A stretch of 64,000 nt of DNA, from contig CACFTO010000001.1 of NCBI GenBank assembly GCA_902569245.1, positions 76,066-140,065 of the forward strand, written 5' to 3'. The stretch comes from an uncultured Pelagibacteraceae bacterium. Lineage in GTDB: Bacteria; Pseudomonadota; Alphaproteobacteria; Pelagibacterales; Pelagibacteraceae. Positions 48,071 through 57,652 of this stretch are shown one piece after another. The notes under the pieces are model-generated. The model made no database searches, was not told where the DNA came from, and saw only the letters and a list, made by a program, of their open reading frames with translations. The position numbers were made by a program, and so were the translations under genes. Position 1 is the stretch's first letter. The number at the start of each line of letters is the position of its first letter.

Positions 48071-50056
48071 ATGTCTCAATTTAATATTTCTCCTGAGGAA
48101 GTTTCAAAACTTGAGGAAAAGTTTGAAATAAAAAGTAACGAAAGAAAATTAAAAAATTTTTTAAAATTATTGACGTTTATCGCACTAGTTACGATGTCAA
48201 TTTACCATTTTTATGCTTCAGGATTTGGAACAATTAGAGACATACTTCATAGAGGTATACACATCTCTTTTGTAGTTGGCCTAGTGTTTCTATTTTATAA
48301 TTGGAAAAGTTTTCCTGATGATAAATCAAAAAGCAAAGTTCCTATAATTGATATTATTTTTTCAATTCTTGTAGTAATAACTGCACTTTATCTACCTTTG
48401 TTACCTCCTGAAATATTAGCTAGCAGAGTAGGAAACCCTTCAAGTACTGAAGTTATCATGGGATCAATACTTATAATTTTGACCCTTGAAGCTGCAAGGA
48501 GATCTATTGGATATACACTCCCATTAATATGTATAATATTTATGATTTTTGCACTTTATGGTCCTATTTTCCCTGGAGCTTTAAAACACGGTGGTAGTAG
48601 TTGGGCAGGATTTGTAAATCATATTTATATAACTAACCAAGGAATTTATGGAATCGCTGTTGGTGTAATGGCTCAATATGTTTTTTTATTTATTTTATTT
48701 GGTGTACTTGCAACACGAATTGGACTAGGACAATTATTTATTGATTTGGCAATGGTAATAGCTGGAAGATATTCAGGTGGACCAGCAAAAGTTGCAATTT
48801 TTTCTTCAGCATTTTTAGGAACCATATCTGGTTCCTCAATTGCAAATACAGTAACAACCGGATCTTTAACAATACCTGCAATGAAAAAAGTTGGATATCC
48901 TCCACATTTTTCTGGTGCTGTAGAAGCTACAGCATCTACTGGTGGACAAATAACTCCACCTATTTTAGGAGCTGCTGCCTTTATTATGGTCGAATATTTA
49001 GAATTGCCTCTTAGGGATATTTTAGCAGCTGCATTAATTCCAGCTCTGCTCCATTATTTTGGAATTTTTGTAATGGTTCATTTAGAAGCAAAGAAATTAG
49101 GACTTAGAGGTTTAAACGAAAGTGAGGTTCCTAAATTTATAAAAATTATACAAGATAATTGGCTTGCAATAGTTCCATTGTTTATCTTGGTATATTTAAT
49201 TTTAGTTGGTCGGACTCCAGATTATGCTGCAGTAAATGGAATAATTGCGTGCGTAGTTATTGGATTTATTAGAAAAAAAAATAGACTTACTTTTAACGAC
49301 TTATTTGAGTGTCTTGCAAGAGGTGCAAAGAATACTTTAGCAGTTGGAGCCGCTGCAACATCAATAGGGATTATAGTTGGTGTAGTTACGCTAACGGGTG
49401 TTGGTTTTAGATTAGGCTATGTAGTAATCCAAACTGCTGGTGATATTGGAGGTTTCTTCTTAAACTTTTTACCTTTTAATTATTTTTCTTTAGCCGATCT
49501 AACATTATTTTTCTCACTAATATTAATTGCAATATCATGCATATTTATGGGTACAGGAGTACCAACTACTGCAACATACATAATACTGGTTGCTGTTGCT
49601 GCGCCTGCTCTTGCTCAATTACAAATTGAGCCCATTGTTTCTCACTTTTTTGTATTTTATTATGGTGTCTTAGCTGACATAACACCGCCTGTTGCTCTTG
49701 CAGCATACGCTGCTGCTGGAATCGCAGGATCAAATCCATTTACCACGGGTAATACTGCATTTAGATTAGGAATTGCAAAGGCCCTTGTGCCTTTTGTATT
49801 TGTTTATTCACCATCTCTATTACTGGTTGCCCAAGGATTTAATTTTTATGATTTTTTCGTAACTTTAATATCTGCGATGATTGGAATTGGTTTAATTGGA
49901 ATTGGATTTACAGGCTATCTATTTAAAAGAGTTTCTACGTTTCAAAGATGGTATTTGGGAATTATTTCATTATTATTTATTGCACCTGGTTTAAGTTCAT
50001 CAATAATTGGTTTAGTTTTAGTGTTGCCAATTTTTGTTCTTCAACTAAAAAAATAA
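48071..50056 (+). CDS. TRAP transporter permease, fused small/large (4TM/12TM) type
   Basis: Multi-TM; GTISGSSIANTVTTGSLTIPAMKKVGYPPHFSGAVEATASTGGQITPPILGAAAFIM. Confidence 0.95.
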   Translation: MSQFNISPEEVSKLEEKFEIKSNERKLKNFLKLLTFIALVTMSIYHFYASGFGTIRDILHRGIHISFVVGLVFLFYNWKSFPDDKSKSKVPIIDIIFSILVVITALYLPLLPPEILASRVGNPSSTEVIMGSILIILTLEAARRSIGYTLPLICIIFMIFALYGPIFPGALKHGGSSWAGFVNHIYITNQGIYGIAVGVMAQYVFLFILFGVLATRIGLGQLFIDLAMVIAGRYSGGPAKVAIFSSAFLGTISGSSIANTVTTGSLTIPAMKKVGYPPHFSGAVEATASTGGQITPPILGAAAFIMVEYLELPLRDILAAALIPALLHYFGIFVMVHLEAKKLGLRGLNESEVPKFIKIIQDNWLAIVPLFILVYLILVGRTPDYAAVNGIIACVVIGFIRKKNRLTFNDLFECLARGAKNTLAVGAAATSIGIIVGVVTLTGVGFRLGYVVIQTAGDIGGFFLNFLPFNYFSLADLTLFFSLILIAISCIFMGTGVPTTATYIILVAVAAPALAQLQIEPIVSHFFVFYYGVLADITPPVALAAYAAAGIAGSNPFTTGNTAFRLGIAKALVPFVFVYSPSLLLVAQGFNFYDFFVTLISAMIGIGLIGIGFTGYLFKRVSTFQRWYLGIISLLFIAPGLSSSIIGLVLVLPIFVLQLKK

Positions 50057-50059
50057 AAC

Positions 50060-50530
50060 TTATCCGCCTAGTCCAGCATTTGGAAGAGGTCTTCTTAAAA
50101 TTTTCCAGATCCCAACCGCACTTGCAATTAATTTATTTTTACACTTGAGTTTGCAATTTATAAATACCATTGACTTTGTAACTTTTTGAATTTCTACTGT
50201 TCCCAATAATTCATCTCCTAGGTTTGACGGAGCTATAAATTTTATATCCAATGAAATAGTTACACATGGTTTATTTCCACTTGCTCTGTGTGAAGCTGTA
50301 CCTGCACCTGCATCAATGATTGTACAAATAAAACCACCATGAGTTATCCCAGCTTTATTTAAATGTGTTTTTTTAATCTTAGTTTTAAACTCAAACTTTT
50401 TCTTGGTAATAGATCTAAATAATAAACCACCATTATGTTTCATGTAGCTTGGTTTATTGCTTAATTGCTCAAATTTTTTTTTCATTAAAGGATTATTGTC
50501 ATAATTAGTATAAATAATAAAACTAAACAA
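50060..50530 (-). CDS. PaaI-family hotdog thioesterase
   Basis: HLNKAGITHGGFICTIIDAGAGTASHRASG ... ISLDIKFIAPSNLGDELLGTVEI. Confidence 0.88.
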   Translation of the reverse strand: MFSFIIYTNYDNNPLMKKKFEQLSNKPSYMKHNGGLLFRSITKKKFEFKTKIKKTHLNKAGITHGGFICTIIDAGAGTASHRASGNKPCVTISLDIKFIAPSNLGDELLGTVEIQKVTKSMVFINCKLKCKNKLIASAVGIWKILRRPLPNAGLGG

Positions 50531-50582
50531 AAGAAATATATTACAGATTTTTCAAGTGATACTTTCATTTATCCTTTCATTT

Positions 50583-50659
50583 TGGTGCGCCTGCTAGGAG
50601 TTGAACCCAGAACCTCCTGGTCCGTAGCCAAGCGCTCTATCCAATTGAGCTACAGGCGC
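50583..50659 (-). tRNA. tRNA-Arg(ACG)
   Basis: Reverse complement GCGCCTGTAGCTCAATTGGATAGAGCGCTTGGCTACGGACCAGGAGGTTCTGGGTTCAACTCCTAGCAGGCGCACCA; anticodon loop CTACGGA. Confidence 0.96.
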
Positions 50660-50736
50660 AATTTGTACAGTTTTTATACATAATTAATAATGTAAATTAT
50701 TTTTTTAGCAAATATTGATATATATATATTACAAAA

Positions 50737-53700
50737 ATGAATCTAGATTTATTAGTTCCTGATATAGGAGACTTTGAAAACGTTGAAATTATCGAAGTAC
50801 TTGTAAAAAAAGGTGACAAAATCAATAAAAATGACCCTGTTGTCACTTTAGAAAGTGATAAATCAAGTGTTGAGGTACCATCTAATTATGAAGGCACAAT
50901 TGAAAATATAAATGTAAAAATTGGTGATAAAGTTTCAAAAGGTGATTTGATATTAACTCTATCTTCAGGAAATAAAGATGAACATGACAAAATTAATAAA
51001 AATTTAGATGAAAAAATTCCACCTTCAACCGAGAAATTAATAGAGGAAGCAGAAACTGCTATAAAACCTGATATAAAAGTTGAAACAAAAGTTATAGAGC
51101 CAACGCAAATTAAGCAAACAAGATTAGTTAATGAAGTTAAAATGGCCAGTAGTAACGATGATATTGATCCTGTTGAAACTAAAGAGTGGTTAGATTCGTT
51201 AAGTGCAGTTCTGCAAAATGATGGCTCTGAAAGAGCTCATTTTTTAATTAAACAATTAATTGATCAATCTTATAAAGCTGGATCAAAAATTCCTCATACT
51301 CAAACTACTCCTTACGTGAATACGATACCTCCTGAAGAGGAAAAAAGATCACCTGGAGATCAAAACATAGAACGTAAGTTAAGATCTTTAATTAGATGGA
51401 ATGCTGCTGCGATGGTAGTAAGAGCAAATAAAAAACATCCTGAACTTGGCGGTCACATAGGAACATTTGCATCAGCTGCAACCTTGTACGATGTTGGGAT
51501 GAATCATTTTTGGCGAGCAAAGAATAATAAATTCGGAGGTGATCTAGTATATTTTCAAGGTCATAGTGCACCAGGAATGTATGCAAGAGCTTTTCTTGAG
51601 GGAAGATTGAATGAAAAACAGTTAGATAGATTTAGACAAGAAGTACAAACTGGAGGACTTTCATCTTATCCTCATCCTTGGCTAATGCCAAACTTTTGGC
51701 AGTTTCCAACAGTTTCAATGGGTATTGGTCCAATGTTAGCAATATATCAAGCAAGATTTATGAAATACCTAATCAATAGAGGATTAATTAAAGATGAGGG
51801 AAGAAAAGTTTGGGCTTTTCTTGGAGATGGAGAAATGGATGAACCCGAGTCACTTGGGGCAATTGGTTTAGCGGCGCGTGAAAATTTAGATAATTTAATA
51901 TTTGTTGTAAATTGTAACTTACAAAGATTAGACGGTCCAGTAAGAGGAAATGGAAAAATAATTCAAGAATTAGAGGGTATTTTTCGAGGTGGTGGCTGGA
52001 ATGTTTTAAAAGTTATTTGGGGATCTTATTGGGACCCACTTTTAGCAAATGATAAGACGGGACATTTAGTAAAAATTATGAATGAGACCGTAGATGGTGA
52101 ATATCAAGCATTTAAAGCAAGAAATGGGCTTTATGTGAGAGAAAAGTTTTTTGGCAAATATCCTGAAACATCAGAATTAGTTTCATCAATGTCAGATACT
52201 GATATTTGGCGGCTTAATAGAGGAGGCCACGATCCTCATAAAGTTTATGCTGCATATGATAAAGCGGTCAATCATAAAGGAAGCCCCACAGTCATAATAG
52301 CTAAAACTATAAAAGGTTATGGTATGGGTAAAAGTGGTGAAAGTGTAAACACTACTCACCAACAAAAGAAATTGGATGTTGATGATTTAATGTATTACAG
52401 GGATAGGTTTGATGTTCCTTTAACAGATTCTCAAGTTAAAAATATTGAATATTTCAAACCAGACGAAAACTCTGAAGAAATTAAATACTTAAAAAAAAGA
52501 AGACTAGAACTTGGTGGATTTATACCAGAGAGAACATCATATTCAAAACCGATTAAAGCCCCAGTTAAAGATATTTTTGATTTTATGAAAAAGTCTACTG
52601 GCGAAAAAGAAATGTCTACAACAATGGCATTAGTAAGAATGTTAACTAATCTTTTGAGAGATAAAAATGTTGCACCAAAATTGGTTCCAATTATTCCCGA
52701 TGAAGCTAGAACATTTGGAATGGAGGGTTTCTTTCAAAAAATAGGTATTTATGCTCATGAAGGTCAAAAATATGAGCCAGAGGACTCAGCACAACTTTCA
52801 TCTTATAGAGAAGAGAAAAGCGGTCAAGTATTAGAAGAAGGAATTACTGAAGCTGGTTCAATGTCTTCTTGGATAGCAGCTGGAACAGCATATACAAATC
52901 ATGATATTGAAATGATACCAATTTATCTTTTCTATTCTATGTTTGGCTTTCAAAGAATTGGAGATTTTGCTTGGGCTGCAGGAGATAGTCAAGCGAGAGG
53001 GTTTTTAATTGGTGCGACTGCAGGAAGAACAACACTTGCAGGAGAAGGTCTTCAACACCAAGATGGTCATAGTCATTTGTTAGCATCAACAATTCCAAAC
53101 TGCATTTCTTATGATCCAACATTCCATTATGAGTTAGCTGTGATTTTTAGAGAAGGTTTAAGAAGGATGCATGAAAAAAATGAAAATATTTTTTATTATA
53201 TTACAACAATGAACGAAAATTACTCTCACCCTGCAATGCCAGATGATTGTGAGGATGGAATTCTCAAGGGAATGTATAAAATTAAAGAAACATCAGGTTC
53301 TAAAGAAGCAAAAATTCAGTTATTAGGCTCTGGAACAATACTAAGAGAAATGATGGCAGCATCAGAAATTCTTAAAAAAGAATATCAGGTCGATAGTGAA
53401 GTTTGGAGTGTTACTAGTTTTAATGAGTTAAGAAAAAATGGAATGGAAGTTGAAAGATTTAACCTTCTAAATCCTGCAGAAACAAATAAAAAATCATATG
53501 TAGAGGAATGTTTAGGAAAACAACAAGGTCCTATCCTTACAGCCACTGACTATATGAGAATAAATGCTGATCAAATAAGACCTTTTACAAAAAAGAGCTT
53601 TTATTCATTAGGTACGGATGGATACGGAAGAAGTGATACAAGAAAAAACTTAAGAAATTTTTTTGAAGTTGATAAAGAACACATTGTAGCTTATAGCCTT

Positions 53701-53802
53701 AGCGTCTTAGCCAATGAACAGCTTGTTGCATCAAAGTATGCTGAAGATGCATTCAAAAAGTATAAAATTGACAAAAACAAACCCATGCCAACAAAAATGT
53801 AA
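50737..53802 (+). CDS. aceE: Pyruvate dehydrogenase E1 (homodimeric AceE type) with N-terminal lipoyl domain fusion
   Basis: aa 1-78 lipoyl domain (VPDIGDFENVEIIEVLVKKGDKI...TLESDKSSVEVPS); about aa 136 onward AceE (DDIDPVETKEWLDSLSAVLQNDGSERAHFLIKQLI, GHIGTFASAATLYDVGMNHFWRA, FLGDGEMDEPESLGAI). Confidence 0.95.
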   Translation: MNLDLLVPDIGDFENVEIIEVLVKKGDKINKNDPVVTLESDKSSVEVPSNYEGTIENINVKIGDKVSKGDLILTLSSGNKDEHDKINKNLDEKIPPSTEKLIEEAETAIKPDIKVETKVIEPTQIKQTRLVNEVKMASSNDDIDPVETKEWLDSLSAVLQNDGSERAHFLIKQLIDQSYKAGSKIPHTQTTPYVNTIPPEEEKRSPGDQNIERKLRSLIRWNAAAMVVRANKKHPELGGHIGTFASAATLYDVGMNHFWRAKNNKFGGDLVYFQGHSAPGMYARAFLEGRLNEKQLDRFRQEVQTGGLSSYPHPWLMPNFWQFPTVSMGIGPMLAIYQARFMKYLINRGLIKDEGRKVWAFLGDGEMDEPESLGAIGLAARENLDNLIFVVNCNLQRLDGPVRGNGKIIQELEGIFRGGGWNVLKVIWGSYWDPLLANDKTGHLVKIMNETVDGEYQAFKARNGLYVREKFFGKYPETSELVSSMSDTDIWRLNRGGHDPHKVYAAYDKAVNHKGSPTVIIAKTIKGYGMGKSGESVNTTHQQKKLDVDDLMYYRDRFDVPLTDSQVKNIEYFKPDENSEEIKYLKKRRLELGGFIPERTSYSKPIKAPVKDIFDFMKKSTGEKEMSTTMALVRMLTNLLRDKNVAPKLVPIIPDEARTFGMEGFFQKIGIYAHEGQKYEPEDSAQLSSYREEKSGQVLEEGITEAGSMSSWIAAGTAYTNHDIEMIPIYLFYSMFGFQRIGDFAWAAGDSQARGFLIGATAGRTTLAGEGLQHQDGHSHLLASTIPNCISYDPTFHYELAVIFREGLRRMHEKNENIFYYITTMNENYSHPAMPDDCEDGILKGMYKIKETSGSKEAKIQLLGSGTILREMMAASEILKKEYQVDSEVWSVTSFNELRKNGMEVERFNLLNPAETNKKSYVEECLGKQQGPILTATDYMRINADQIRPFTKKSFYSLGTDGYGRSDTRKNLRNFFEVDKEHIVAYSLSVLANEQLVASKYAEDAFKKYKIDKNKPMPTKM

Positions 53803-54729
53803 ATGTCTGATCAATCAAATAAAATATCTGCAAGTCCAAAAGTTAGAAAATTTGCAAGAGAACTTGGAGTAGATATAAATAATGTTAAGGGAACAGAGAG
53901 ATCAGGTAGGGTTGTTGAAACAGATTTAAAAGACTTTGTCTCATCTAGAATCAATCATCCTCAGAATAATAGTGAAAGACAAAAAGAAAAAATTATTAAA
54001 AGCGAATATCAACATTCAGATTTTGGGGAAGTTGAAATTAAAGATATCCCTAGAGTAAAAAAAATAGCAGCTCCACATCTTGTAAATTCGTGGACAAACA
54101 TTCCACATGTAACTAACCATGATGAGGCTGATATTACAGAAATGGAAGAATTTAGAGGCTCAATAAAAGATAATTATACAGGAGAAAGAATAAAAATTAC
54201 TCCTCTTGCATTTATTATAAAAGCATTGGTACTTTCACTAAAAAAATTTCCATCATTTAATTCATCAATTGATGATATTGAAAATGGAAAGATTACTTTT
54301 AAAAAGTATTTTCATGTTGGTATCGCAGTTGATACTCAACATGGACTTATGGTTCCTAAAATTAGAGATGCTCATCAAAAAGATATCAATCAGTTAAGTG
54401 AGGAATTAAAAAAAGTAAGTGATGATTGTAGAAATTTAAAAATTGATAAAAAAGAGTTCTTTGGAGGATCAATGACTATCACAAGCTTAGGTGGCATAGG
54501 TGGTTCATTTTTTACACCAATAATTAATTTTCCAGAAGTTGCTATACTTGGTGTTGGTAGAAGTTATAAAAAACAGGTATTTATTGATGGTAAATTTGTT
54601 CCAAGAACCATGCTTCCACTATCTCTCTCATATGATCACAGAATTATAGATGGTGCTGAGGCTGCGAAGTTTAATAACGAATTAAAAGATAATCTTGGGT
54701 CAAATTTTGCATATAACTTGAGTAAATGA
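53803..54729 (+). CDS. aceF: Dihydrolipoamide acetyltransferase (E2) lacking a lipoyl domain
   Basis: Starts directly with peripheral-subunit-binding domain (ASPKVRKFARELGVDINNVKGTERSGRVVETDLKDFV) then catalytic domain (SLSYDHRIIDGAEAAKF). Confidence 0.93.
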   Translation: MSDQSNKISASPKVRKFARELGVDINNVKGTERSGRVVETDLKDFVSSRINHPQNNSERQKEKIIKSEYQHSDFGEVEIKDIPRVKKIAAPHLVNSWTNIPHVTNHDEADITEMEEFRGSIKDNYTGERIKITPLAFIIKALVLSLKKFPSFNSSIDDIENGKITFKKYFHVGIAVDTQHGLMVPKIRDAHQKDINQLSEELKKVSDDCRNLKIDKKEFFGGSMTITSLGGIGGSFFTPIINFPEVAILGVGRSYKKQVFIDGKFVPRTMLPLSLSYDHRIIDGAEAAKFNNELKDNLGSNFAYNLSK

Positions 54730-55826
54730 TTACTAAAATTGAAATACTAGCAGATGATGTGCACGTTCACTTTAATGGAGAAAATTCTGAAATTTTTCCT
54801 AATATTTGGCTAAGAGATCATGCAAAAGATGAGCAAAATTGGGATAAAAGGTCAAGCCAAAGAAAAACATTTACGGCAGCTTTAGATATAAATTTAAAAG
54901 TTAAAAAGGCAGAAATAATTGAAAATGGAAAATATTTGTGTGTCTCATGGCCTGATCTAGAAAAACCAGTTAAATATTCATCTGAATTTCTAACTAATAA
55001 TAAAATAAAAAAGAAAAAAGAAGTAAAATCTAATTTAAAAATCTGGAAAGCTAATGAAATAAAAGAAGAAATTTTTTTAGATTATAATTCAATTTTATCA
55101 AATGAAGGATTTAAAAATTTTTTAAAAAATATTCATGACTATGGATTTTCAGTAATTAAAAATTGTGAAACCAATTTAAAGTCTGTTGAAACAATTGCAA
55201 ATAGAATTGGTTATGTAAGAAACTCTATATTTGGAGGGCTATGGAGTTTTGAGTCAGATGAAAATAAAGCAGATAGCGCATACACTCAAGAAGAACTAAG
55301 ACCTCATACAGACTCAACGTATAGTAATGACGCTCCAGGATTACAATTATTACTATGTTGTGAATATAATGCTAGAGGTGGTGAATCGATTATGGTTGAT
55401 GGATTAAAAATAGCAGAAACAATAAAAAAAGAAAACCAGCCGATGTATGAATTAATGACAAAAATAAATGTTAAGGGAAATTATATCGGTGATGGTGTTT
55501 ATCTTGAGGCTGAAAGACCAATATTTAAGTTAAATGAAAATAATGAAATAGTTCAAGTTAGTTTTAATAATTATGATCGAGCACCATTTAGATTTGAAAA
55601 AGATTTAACATTAAAGTTTTATGAAGCGATAAAAAAATTTGATCTTATTGCTAATAATAAAGATTATCAGTGGCGACATATCCTTAAACCTGGAGAACTT
55701 CTAATATTTAATAATTGGCGAATACTTCATGGTAGAGGATCGTTTAATGGAGTTAGAAAAATGTCTGGATGTTATATTAACAAAGAGGATTTTGACAGCT
55801 CTTGTAAGTTAAACGGAATAAATTAA
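54726..55826 (+). CDS. Gamma-butyrobetaine hydroxylase-like 2-oxoglutarate/Fe(II) dioxygenase (DUF971 + TauD domains)
   Basis: FPNIWLRDHAKDEQNWDKRSSQRKTF N-domain; RPHTDSTYSNDAPGLQLLLCCEYNARGGESIMVDGLKIA H-x-D/T motif; NNWRILHGRGSF. Confidence 0.88.
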   Translation: MITKIEILADDVHVHFNGENSEIFPNIWLRDHAKDEQNWDKRSSQRKTFTAALDINLKVKKAEIIENGKYLCVSWPDLEKPVKYSSEFLTNNKIKKKKEVKSNLKIWKANEIKEEIFLDYNSILSNEGFKNFLKNIHDYGFSVIKNCETNLKSVETIANRIGYVRNSIFGGLWSFESDENKADSAYTQEELRPHTDSTYSNDAPGLQLLLCCEYNARGGESIMVDGLKIAETIKKENQPMYELMTKINVKGNYIGDGVYLEAERPIFKLNENNEIVQVSFNNYDRAPFRFEKDLTLKFYEAIKKFDLIANNKDYQWRHILKPGELLIFNNWRILHGRGSFNGVRKMSGCYINKEDFDSSCKLNGIN

Positions 55827-55852
55827 TTAATAAAATTATCTAATTAAATATA

Positions 55853-56737
55853 ATGACAAAATCCCTTTCAATGGTCTGCGCACTAGTCACAACTTTTATT
55901 TGGGGAACAGCTTTCATCGCTCAAGACACTGGTATGGATAATATTGGTCCATTAACTTTTAATTCAGCAAGATTTATTGTTGGCTTTTTTACAATATTAC
56001 CACTTGCCTTATTATTTGAGAGGAAGAAAATTAAACTAGAAATACTTTCAAAATCAAAACTTTTTATAAAATATTTAGTTTTCATGGGAGTATCCCTGTT
56101 TTTGGGAACTTTTTTACAACAAACTGCTCTCCAATATACAAATATTGCAAATGCAGCTTTTTTTACAGTATTTTACGTACCGATAGTTCCGATTTTGTTA
56201 TTTTTTATCTACTCCAAAAAAGTTCATTGGAGTATATGGCCAGCAATTGGTCTTTGTATCCTTGGTGTATACCTTCTAAGTGATTTTTCTAACTCAGAAA
56301 TTATGTTAGGTGATGGTCTAGTTATATTGTGCTCAGTATTTTGGGCTTTGCATATAATTTTTGCAGGTAAGTTCGTGGAAGAATTTGATATTCCAATGTT
56401 TTATGCTGCACTTCAAGCATTATTTGTTGCAACACTTTCGTTTATTTTTTCTTTTATTTTTGAAGAAATAAATATTTCAAAAATATTAATGGAAAGTAGT
56501 TCTATTCTCTACGCAGGAGCATTATCAGGTGGTATAGCCTTTACATTACAAATGTATGCTCAAAAAAATATAGAAGAGGCACCAGCAGCAATTATTTATT
56601 CTCTCGAGGGAGTATTTGCAGCAGTAGCAGGATGGATTATTCTCAATCAATTTTTAAGTACCAATAACATGATTGGATGTTTATTAATTTTGATTGCAGT
56701 AATTTCTTCTCAAATTTCACCTAGTTCTAAAAATTAG
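55853..56737 (+). CDS. EamA/DMT-superfamily transporter
   Basis: ALVTTFIWGTAFIAQDTGMDNIGPLTFNSARF; ten hydrophobic segments. Confidence 0.9.
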   Translation: MTKSLSMVCALVTTFIWGTAFIAQDTGMDNIGPLTFNSARFIVGFFTILPLALLFERKKIKLEILSKSKLFIKYLVFMGVSLFLGTFLQQTALQYTNIANAAFFTVFYVPIVPILLFFIYSKKVHWSIWPAIGLCILGVYLLSDFSNSEIMLGDGLVILCSVFWALHIIFAGKFVEEFDIPMFYAALQALFVATLSFIFSFIFEEINISKILMESSSILYAGALSGGIAFTLQMYAQKNIEEAPAAIIYSLEGVFAAVAGWIILNQFLSTNNMIGCLLILIAVISSQISPSSKN

Positions 56738-57501
56738 CTATAAGCAATTACAAAAAGAATTAAAGCAAGAAAAGTTCTGTAATAAACAAAAATATTTAAA
56801 TTAAAATTTTTAACATAAATTAAAAAATATTTGATTGTTAAATAAGAAACGATAAATGAAAATATTATTGAATATAAAAATAATATGTTCAAATCTATAT
56901 TCGCATTCATCACATCTTTCAAACTAAGTATACTTGCTCCCGCTAATGCAGGTATTGACAAATAAAAAGATATTTTTGAGGAATCTACTCTATCGAAATT
57001 TAAAAACCTTGAAGCTGTAATTATTATACCTGATCTGCTTACACCAGGTATAACAGCTAAAATTTGAAAAATACCAATGATTAAAATATTTTTTAAACTT
57101 AAATTGGTATCAATTTTATTTTTAATACTAAATCGGTCTGCAATAAACAATAAAATACCAAATATTAAAGTTGTCCATGCGATAACTTTTAAACTTCTTA
57201 AATTTTCAATCAGTCCTGAGGTATAAATAAAATAACCTACAACAACTAATGGAAAAGACCCTAAAATTATAAGTAATAATAAAGACTTATTTCTTAAAAT
57301 ATTTACTAAATCCTTTCTAAAATAAAAAATAATTGCCAAAAGGGAACCTAAGTGAAGACTGATATCAAGTTGAAGCGAACTAATACTAAAGTTCGATATT
57401 TTTGATATTATTATAAGGTGGGCAGAGGAACTTACTGGTATAAATTCCGAAAAACCTTGTACAAACGCTAAAATTGATGCTTCTATATATTTTGAAATCA
57501 T
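56734..57501 (-). CDS. uppP: Undecaprenyl-diphosphatase
   Basis: ILAFVQGFSEFIPVSSSAHLIII ... IPGVSRSGIIITASRFL. Confidence 0.96.
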   Translation of the reverse strand: MISKYIEASILAFVQGFSEFIPVSSSAHLIIISKISNFSISSLQLDISLHLGSLLAIIFYFRKDLVNILRNKSLLLLIILGSFPLVVVGYFIYTSGLIENLRSLKVIAWTTLIFGILLFIADRFSIKNKIDTNLSLKNILIIGIFQILAVIPGVSRSGIIITASRFLNFDRVDSSKISFYLSIPALAGASILSLKDVMNANIDLNILFLYSIIFSFIVSYLTIKYFLIYVKNFNLNIFVYYRTFLALILFVIAYS

Positions 57502-57554
57502 TAAGGACTCTCAATAGATAGTTAAAAGATTCCCGAAATAAGGCAATCATTTAA

Positions 57555-57573
57555 ATGCATATCAACTATGCAT
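57555..57573. promoter_or_regulatory. Dyad-symmetric candidate operator upstream of gltD
   Basis: ATGCATA-tcaac-TATGCAT perfect inverted repeat. Confidence 0.45.
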
Positions 57574-57652
57574 AAAATAGAAAATACAGCAAAATCAATG
57601 TTTTTCGAAAATATATGTCAGTATATATTACCTAGTAATACTTTAAGGATTT

